A model generated the notes under the pieces. The model was not told the origin of the DNA and did not search any database. It was given only the letters and a program-made list of their open reading frames with translations. The translations under genes were made by a program, and so were the position numbers. 7,591 bases of DNA from positions 1 through 7,591 of the forward strand of contig JADGHA010000190.1 in the NCBI GenBank assembly GCA_019689695.1. The letters are read 5' to 3'. Origin of the DNA: Micromonosporaceae bacterium. GTDB taxonomy: Bacteria > Actinomycetota > Actinomycetes > Mycobacteriales > Micromonosporaceae. Positions 1-4,307 of the stretch are shown here, piece after piece (the stretch's first letter is position 1; every line of letters starts with the position of its first letter).

Positions 1-574
1 CCCCCGATGCGGCGGCACCGTGCGCCGGCGCCGCGGGGGCGAACACCGCGGGCCGGGTCACAGGCTCTGCCGGTGGCTGGGCCGGGGTGCGCAGCGGAAC
101 GGCGGCGGTCGCTCTGGCGCGGGCCACCACCCCCGCATCCGCCTGCCCGATCCGCCCCAACCGCTCCCGAACCTCGGCCGGCGTGGGCAGGCGCGCGTCC
201 CCGCGGGCGAGCTGGGCGACGAACCAGGCGGGCAAATACCCCTCGATGGGCAGGCCGGGGTTGACCGCCAGCCACCACTGCTGGTTGGGCCAGGTCTCCG
301 CCAGCTCGTGGTAGGGGACCTTCCGGGCCGATCCGGCATGCTGCGCCAGGCATATCCGCAATGCCTCATTCGAGGTGAAGGCGAGCACGTGCGTGCGCCC
401 ACCCGAGGACCAGGTGCCCCAGCCCATCGGGGCCCGGCCGGCGATCGACTCCGACGACAACGGAAGCAGCAGCTCGGTGCGCGCGAGGATGCGGAAGTAG
501 AGCTCCTGGTCTCCCGCACGCAGCGCATCCCGCATCGCGGTCTCGGCTTCAGTGGCCGGAGCCCATTTTGTCAC
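1..574 (-). CDS. SseB-like protein, ESX-associated (3' end missing at the window edge)
   Basis: An open frame from a GTG at 574 down to the left edge gives 191 residues without a stop; the C-terminus lies outside the window. The start is set by GGAGG at 580-584, five bases ahead of GTG; another in-frame GTG at 580 would overlap that ribosome binding site. The N-terminal half (to about residue 130) reads as a folded domain: an opening KWAPATEAE, LYFRILARTELLLPL, a WGTWSSGGRTHVLAFTS segment (about 53-69), then WPNQQWWLAVNPGLPIEGYL (about 94-113) and PAWFVAQLARGDARLP. This fits actinobacterial SseB N-terminal-domain proteins (PF07179-like). From about residue 150 it becomes Ala/Pro-rich, a probable linker. 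The biochemical role of this family is not established. Its place beside mycP suggests an ESX accessory role, such as a substrate or chaperone, but that is inference. Family call is from recognition only. Confidence 0.72.
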   Translation of the reverse strand, partial: MTKWAPATEAETAMRDALRAGDQELYFRILARTELLLPLSSESIAGRAPMGWGTWSSGGRTHVLAFTSNEALRICLAQHAGSARKVPYHELAETWPNQQWWLAVNPGLPIEGYLPAWFVAQLARGDARLPTPAEVRERLGRIGQADAGVVARARATAAVPLRTPAQPPAEPVTRPAVFAPAAPAHGAAASG

Positions 575-666
575 GGCCACCTCCAACAGAATCAGGCCGT
601 AAGCACCGGTAACAACTTACAAGGTCAATCCATGATCACGATGGGTGGGCACGGCGAAGATGCAAG

Positions 667-693
667 TTGAAGTACCATCCCGGCCGGGATAGT
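667..693 (+). promoter_or_regulatory. Candidate mycP promoter
   Basis: TTGAAG (667-672, 4/6 to the -35 consensus) and GATAGT (688-693, 4/6 to the -10 consensus) are separated by 15 bp, slightly short. Transcription would start near 700, leaving a leader of about 30 nt with GGGAG at 714-718 before the ATG at 731. This would exclude the upstream GTG at 692 as the start. The assignment is by eye and tentative. Confidence 0.35.
677..690. promoter_or_regulatory. Perfect 14-bp palindrome, candidate operator
   Basis: ATCCCGGCCGGGAT is perfectly self-complementary and lies in the 156-bp gap between the divergent SseB-like gene and mycP. It fills the spacer and overlaps the -10 of the candidate mycP promoter, a typical place for a dimeric repressor. 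No known regulator is recognised. It could also form by chance in GC-rich DNA, although the AT-rich ends make that less likely than a plain CCGG run. Confidence 0.4.
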
Positions 694-730
694 GCCCCAT
701 CGGCGGACGCACCGGGAGACCCGACGCGAC

Positions 731-1933
731 ATGGCGCTGCTGCGAGCAACCACGGCAGTGGTACTCCTCGCCGTCGTCGGCGTGGCGCTGACCAACCCGC
801 CGGCCCGGGCGGCCGAGCCGGCGTGCCGGACCGAGAGCGCCACGCCCGGCCAGCGCATCACGGCCGTGCCGTGGCCGCAGGAGCGCTTCGCCCCGGACCG
901 GCTTGCCTCGTTCGCGGACGGTAGCGGGGTCACCGTCGCGGTGATCGACTCCGGGGTGGACGCCAACCACAAGCAGCTGGCCAACAAGGTGCGCGCCGGC
1001 ACCGACTTTCTGGACCCGGGCGGGACCGGACGCATCGACTGCGCCGGACACGGGACAGCGGTGGCGAGCATCATCGCCGCGCGCAGGGTGAACAAGGTCG
1101 GCTTCCGCGGCCTCGCCCCCGGGGTCGAGATCCTGCCGATACGCGTCAGTGAGAAGCGCGAGCTGGTGGACGGCACGGCGACCGGCGAGACGGTCTCCGC
1201 GGCCGGCTTCGCCGACTCGATCGACTGGGCGGTGGACCACGGCGCCGACGTCATCAACCTCTCCGTCGTGCTCTACGCCGACAACGCCGCCGTCAAGCGG
1301 GCCATCGCCCGCGCGGTGCGGGCGGACGTGGTCGTGGTGGCCGCGGTCGGCAACCAGTACGAGAAAGGAAACCCCCGGCCGTACCCGGCCGCGTACGACG
1401 GTGTGCTGGGGGTCGGCGCCATCGTGGCGGACGGCACCCGGCTGCCGCAGTCGCAGGTTGGCCCGTACGTCGACATCATGGCACCGGGCGGCGACGTCAC
1501 CGCGGCAGCCACCGGCGGCGGGCAGGTGGCCGACTTGTCCGGCACGAGCTACGCCGCCCCGTTCGTCTCGGCCACCGCCGCGTTGCTGCGCGAGTACTAT
1601 CCGGAGCTCAGCGCAGCGGAGATCATCCGGCGCATCAAGGCGACCGCGGATCCCGCGCCGGGTGGCAAGGACAGCGCCGCGTACGGCGCCGGTGTGGTCA
1701 ACCCGTACCGGGCGCTGACGGAGACGGTGACCACCGGCGATCCGGAGCAGGCGCAGCCGCTGCCGGCGGCCTCGGTGGACCCGGCGGCCGTCGCGGCGCA
1801 GCGGCAGGCGGAGCGGACCCGGCACCGGGCGTTGTGGCTCGCGCTGGGCGGCGCCCTGGTCGCGGCCGTCGCCCTGCTCTGCGCGATCGTGGTCCCGCGC
1901 GGCGCCCGCCGCCACTGGCGCCCGGCGGCCTGA
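731..1933 (+). CDS. mycP: Mycosin, type VII secretion membrane-anchored subtilisin-like serine protease
   Basis: The product is a 400-residue S8 peptidase of the ESX mycosin family. A signal peptide (hydrophobic 8-20) ends in ARA, with likely cleavage after residue 27. The short N-terminal extension carries PWPQERFAP. The catalytic triad is complete: Asp73 in VAVIDSGV, His107 in CAGHGTAVA and Ser273 in SGTSYAAP, with oxyanion Asn208 in AAVGN. An Ala/Pro/Glu-rich linker (about 335-362) leads to one C-terminal membrane helix (about 367-388) and a basic tail, so the protease faces outward. In mycobacteria mycosins are needed for ESX complex stability and process some secreted substrates. The ATG at 731 was preferred: it gives a compact signal peptide and has GGGAG 12 bases upstream (long spacing). 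A GTG at 692 would add 13 arginine-rich residues and lacks a ribosome binding site. Cys32 and Cys104 are the only extracytoplasmic cysteines and may form a disulfide. Confidence 0.95.
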   Translation: MALLRATTAVVLLAVVGVALTNPPARAAEPACRTESATPGQRITAVPWPQERFAPDRLASFADGSGVTVAVIDSGVDANHKQLANKVRAGTDFLDPGGTGRIDCAGHGTAVASIIAARRVNKVGFRGLAPGVEILPIRVSEKRELVDGTATGETVSAAGFADSIDWAVDHGADVINLSVVLYADNAAVKRAIARAVRADVVVVAAVGNQYEKGNPRPYPAAYDGVLGVGAIVADGTRLPQSQVGPYVDIMAPGGDVTAAATGGGQVADLSGTSYAAPFVSATAALLREYYPELSAAEIIRRIKATADPAPGGKDSAAYGAGVVNPYRALTETVTTGDPEQAQPLPAASVDPAAVAAQRQAERTRHRALWLALGGALVAAVALLCAIVVPRGARRHWRPAA

Positions 1934-1985
1934 GCTTGCCGAGGGACGACCCTCCGGTACGACGGTCCAGGCTGGACGATACGGC

Positions 1986-2019
1986 GAGGGCGGACCCGCG
2001 ACACCGCGGATCCGCCCTC
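1986..2019. terminator. Bidirectional hairpin terminator between convergent mycP and WXG100 gene
   Basis: GAGGGCGGA (1986-1994) pairs perfectly with TCCGCCCTC (2011-2019). Inside, after one C-A mismatch, CCGCG (1996-2000) pairs with CGCGG (2005-2009) around an ACAC loop. That makes a 9+5 bp stem in the 115-bp gap between two converging genes. There is no U-tract on either side, as is common for actinobacterial terminators. Confidence 0.8.
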
Positions 2020-2048
2020 TGCTGTCCGGTCCTGCCGGTTTCCCGGGC

Positions 2049-2342
2049 TTACTGGAAGAGGTCCCGGTTGCGGTTCTCCGTCGCGTTGTAGTCGGCAGTG
2101 GACTCGACGAGCGCCTTCTGGATGTCACGCAGCATCTGTGCGAGGTCGTTCGCCGCGTTGGTCCAGATCTGCTGGCGCTGGTGGTACGCCGCCTGGGCCG
2201 GGCCGGACCAGGTCTGCACCAGCGGCTGCGCGTCCTGGTTGAGCTGGTCCAGATCGGACGTCAGCTTGTTGATGGCGGACTGGATGTCCGCGGCCGCCTG
2301 GTGCATGGCGTTGAAATCGACGACAAGCTGGTCGGTCGTCAT
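2049..2342 (-). CDS. WXG100 family (EsxA/EsxB-like) type VII secretion protein, canonical WSG motif
   Basis: This 97-residue, mostly helical protein has the WXG100 layout: helix 1 (about 8-40), a turn with Trp45-Ser-Gly47 in QTWSGPA, helix 2 (about 48-83), then the C-terminal YxxxD/E export signal at Tyr85-Glu89 (YNATE) and a short tail ending RDLFQ. WXG100 proteins are small ESX substrates secreted as folded homo- or heterodimers; the tail is recognised by EccC. There is no signal peptide. The start ATG has a strong GGGGAGG ribosome binding site eight or so bases upstream. The gene lies 22 bp after the other WXG100 gene on the same strand, so the two are almost certainly co-transcribed and their products probably pair. 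It is the last gene of the unit before the hairpin at 1986-2019. Confidence 0.92.
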   Translation of the reverse strand: MTTDQLVVDFNAMHQAAADIQSAINKLTSDLDQLNQDAQPLVQTWSGPAQAAYHQRQQIWTNAANDLAQMLRDIQKALVESTADYNATENRNRDLFQ

Positions 2343-2364
2343 GGTGCAATCCTCCCCAGAGTCC

Positions 2365-2685
2365 TCAGAGCGGCAGGTTGACGCCGCCGCGGTTGGTGGC
2401 GGCGACCCGCTGCTGGGCCGCTTCGTCGCTGCTGGTGTAGTTCTGACCCGAAGACCGGATCGCCGCGGCGGTCTCGCTCAGCGCCCGGTTGATCTTCTGC
2501 ATGTCCTCGTGCCAGGCCAGCTTCACCTGGGTGAAGGACGTGCCACCGGCGCCGACGAACCTGGACTGCAACGGCTCGAGCTGGCTCATCAGCGACGACA
2601 GCATGCTCTGCAGTGAGCTGTTGGTCGACTCGAACCTCCCCGCTACCTGTTCCATGACCGCGGCTTGCGCCTCTGTCGTGGACAC
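2365..2685 (-). CDS. WXG100-like type VII secretion protein with FVG in place of WXG
   Basis: The GTG at 2685 gives 106 residues beginning VSTTEAQAAVMEQ, with two long helices (about 4-40 and 50-80) around a turn reading RFVGAGGTSF. The usual Trp is Phe43, so the motif is Phe43-Val-Gly45. A Trp occurs instead at position 58 in the second helix (LAWHED). The export signal is Tyr83-Asp87 (YTSSD), followed by a 19-residue tail ending VNLPL. The start was chosen because GGGGTGA, partly matching the anti-Shine-Dalgarno, lies eight bases ahead and the protein then starts directly at helix 1. An in-frame ATG at 2739 (124 aa) or a start at 2772 (135 aa) would add a polar stretch without family character. 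It is the first of two tandem WXG100 genes downstream of eccB and is probably the dimer partner of the 2049-2342 product. Confidence 0.88.
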   Translation of the reverse strand: MSTTEAQAAVMEQVAGRFESTNSSLQSMLSSLMSQLEPLQSRFVGAGGTSFTQVKLAWHEDMQKINRALSETAAAIRSSGQNYTSSDEAAQQRVAATNRGGVNLPL

Positions 2686-2834
2686 CCGGTACGTCACCCC
2701 GCTTTCCCGATGTGAGAATTTCTCGGCACCGCCGTCCATTCTGGAGCGGCGGACGTCACGGCCATTCGGCAAACAGTGACCTGCTGACGGTAGCGGCAGA
2801 CGTCAACGTTCGGTAGACCCTATCCATAGGGTAG
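2686..2834 (-). promoter_or_regulatory. 149-bp gap upstream of the tandem WXG100 genes: candidate promoter/operator elements
   Basis: This gap separates the eccB stop from the WXG100 pair and is more AT-rich than its surroundings. It holds an 11-bp inverted repeat GAGAATTTCTC (2714-2724). The hexamer TGACGT occurs three times on the minus strand (plus-strand ACGTCA at 2691-2696, 2753-2758 and 2800-2805). A weak candidate promoter on the minus strand is TGGACG, 17 bp, TCACAT just upstream of the GTG. Its length and content suggest the WXG100 pair has its own promoter in addition to read-through from eccB. None of these elements matches a regulator I recognise. Confidence 0.35.
2817..2832. repeat. 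Short inverted repeat immediately after the eccB stop codon
   Basis: ACCCTA and TAGGGT can form a 6-bp stem with loop TCCA, three bases beyond the eccB stop. The stem is weak for a GC-rich terminator; it may act as an attenuator, an RNA-processing site or a protein-binding site between eccB and the WXG100 genes. Confidence 0.35.
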
Positions 2835-4244
2835 TCAGCCGCGCACCGCTGGTGCCCGAGCCGCATCCGGATCCAGCGCGTGCCCGGACGGCAGCAACGA
2901 CACCAGGCTCGCCGGCATCCGCACCGGCCGGACCGAACCGTAGCCGAGCATGCTCAACACCTCGCGGCTCGGCACCGCGTACCGCACGCCCAAGTCCGTG
3001 ACCACCGACAGCGCCCCACCGGAGGCCCCCGGCGCCGGAGCCGACTCCACCACGGCGCCGCGCCCCGGCGGCACGACCACCAGATCGGCCAGGACGGTGC
3101 CGCCCTCGGTGCGCTCGCCCGTCCGCACCGCTTCCGCCGGGTCCGGCACCTTCGTGGAGACGCGCACCTCGGCCACGCCGGAGTCGCCGCGCACCACCGC
3201 GCAGATGGTCCCCTCGGGCGGCGTCGCCACCGCCGGCACGGTGGCCGGCAACGCGCCATCGCCGTCCTTCGGCACCAGCGACTTCGACTTCGGCTTGTCG
3301 AGGTACTCACCGGAGCTGAGCTTCGTCGGCTGCTTCTGCGCGGCCTCGGCGAGCAGCAGCGCGCCCTGCACCGCGGTGATCTCGGCAAGGCCGTCCCGCA
3401 TCCCCACCGCGTACTGCTTGCCGCCGCCCAGGCTGGTCACCTCGAACACCTCGCCGACCGTGGTGCCCGGCACCGCCGAGGATTCCTCGCCCCGGCCGGG
3501 AATGTCCACTGGGGCCAGATCGCTGCCGGCCGGGACGGCGTTGAGCAGCGCGGGCGCCACGCGCACCAGCTGCTGGCTGGACCAGCCGAGCGCGGGCAGG
3601 ACCAGGTCCCGGTCCCGTACCCGATGCCGGTGGTTGTGCCAGATCATGTGGACCGAACCGTCCGGGTGCCGGGCCAGCACCGCTTTGTCGCCAATGGACT
3701 GTCCACTGGTGACCGCACTGCCGCCGGCGGCCGCACCGACCAGCAGCACCGAGCGCGGCGTGTCCTCGGACTCGTCGGTACGGGCGGAGCAGAGCGTCCA
3801 CGGCGGCCCGACCAGCCGCTTGGCGGTCGGCAGCGAGTCGGGCGCGTCGCTGATGCCCAGCGGCCTGCCGCGCGCCACCCCGGCGATCGACTTGCTGGAG
3901 ACGAGCACCCGGCGCGGCTCGGACTTGCCGACGATGAGCAGGGCAGAGGCGTAGTTCAGCACCGGGTGCAGCCGGTCGTCCCGGTAGACGAACAGGGCGC
4001 CGGTCTCCTTCTCGACGATCACCGCGTCGGTGGTGCGCCAGTTGGTCGAGCCGCCGCCGACGATCAGGCCGTACACCGCGATGCCGGCCAGCGCGATCCC
4101 GGCGACCAGGACGCTGGCCAGGGTGGCCGCGGCGGCCCGGCGGAACGGGGACTGCGCCGGATCGGTCTCCCGCATCACCAGGGCGGCCACCACCCGCTGC
4201 ACCATGAACTGGTACGAGTGCAGCTGGTCCTGCCTCGAGGGCAT
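2835..4244 (-). CDS. eccB: Type VII secretion protein EccB
   Basis: The 469-residue product matches EccB in length and layout. It opens with the hallmark MPSRQDQLHSYQFMVQRVVAAL and a cytoplasmic segment to residue 38, has one membrane helix (about 39-62), then a large extracytoplasmic domain. Two cysteines only, Cys152 (TLCSAR) and Cys348 (TICAV), fit the single disulfide of this family. The C-terminus has the typical GVRYAVPSREVLSMLGYG followed by LVSLLPSGHALDPDAAR. EccB is a structural component of the ESX inner-membrane complex; an ATPase activity was proposed for a mycobacterial homologue but is not accepted generally. The ATG at 4244 gives the family-typical N-terminus and has a GGGAGGGGG ribosome binding site ten bases upstream; an ATG at 4271 would add nine mostly Gly residues. 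It is divergent from eccE across 63 bp and heads the eccB-WXG100-WXG100 group. Confidence 0.96.
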   Translation of the reverse strand: MPSRQDQLHSYQFMVQRVVAALVMRETDPAQSPFRRAAAATLASVLVAGIALAGIAVYGLIVGGGSTNWRTTDAVIVEKETGALFVYRDDRLHPVLNYASALLIVGKSEPRRVLVSSKSIAGVARGRPLGISDAPDSLPTAKRLVGPPWTLCSARTDESEDTPRSVLLVGAAAGGSAVTSGQSIGDKAVLARHPDGSVHMIWHNHRHRVRDRDLVLPALGWSSQQLVRVAPALLNAVPAGSDLAPVDIPGRGEESSAVPGTTVGEVFEVTSLGGGKQYAVGMRDGLAEITAVQGALLLAEAAQKQPTKLSSGEYLDKPKSKSLVPKDGDGALPATVPAVATPPEGTICAVVRGDSGVAEVRVSTKVPDPAEAVRTGERTEGGTVLADLVVVPPGRGAVVESAPAPGASGGALSVVTDLGVRYAVPSREVLSMLGYGSVRPVRMPASLVSLLPSGHALDPDAARAPAVRG

Positions 4245-4307
4245 CCCTCCCGGTCCCCCTCCCGTTACCATGTCCGGCGGGCGCGACTGCATGGGGAGGT
4301 TACCGCG
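4245..4307. promoter_or_regulatory. 63-bp divergent promoter region between eccB and eccE
   Basis: Both ribosome binding sites lie in this gap (eccB: plus-strand CCCCCTCCC 4255-4263; eccE: GGGGAGG 4293-4299). About 30 bp therefore remain for two promoters, which must overlap each other or the genes. TACCAT (4266-4271) fits a TAnnnT -10 box for eccE, without a recognisable -35. GTTACC occurs twice in the same orientation (4264-4269 and 4299-4304), 35 bp apart. The arrangement suggests coupled control of the two membrane components; the individual sites are tentative. Confidence 0.4.

Noticed and set aside
58..528. 156-aa minus-strand frame in the left end
   Set aside because: Ser/Arg/Pro-rich shadow of the SseB-like gene, which is in another minus-strand frame with a clear ribosome binding site and conserved-looking Trp-rich segments.
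599..620. GTAAG/CTTAC inverted repeat with a 12-base spacer upstream of the SseB-like gene
   Set aside because: Arms of only five bases and no further symmetry; too likely by chance to call an operator.
633..638. TGATCA core within a near-palindrome between the divergent genes
   Set aside because: Only eight of ten positions are symmetric and no second copy or known regulator match was found.
617..2128. 503-aa open frame on the minus strand opposite mycP
   Set aside because: It lies antisense to a complete subtilase with all catalytic residues, its translation is Arg/Gly/Ala-rich without any domain character, and long shadow frames are expected in DNA this GC-rich.
2880..4307. Upstream extension of the eccE frame by 476 codons
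   Set aside because: It is antisense to eccB with Arg/His/Gly-rich shadow composition; the ATG at 4308 has a strong ribosome binding site and gives the proper EccE N-terminus.
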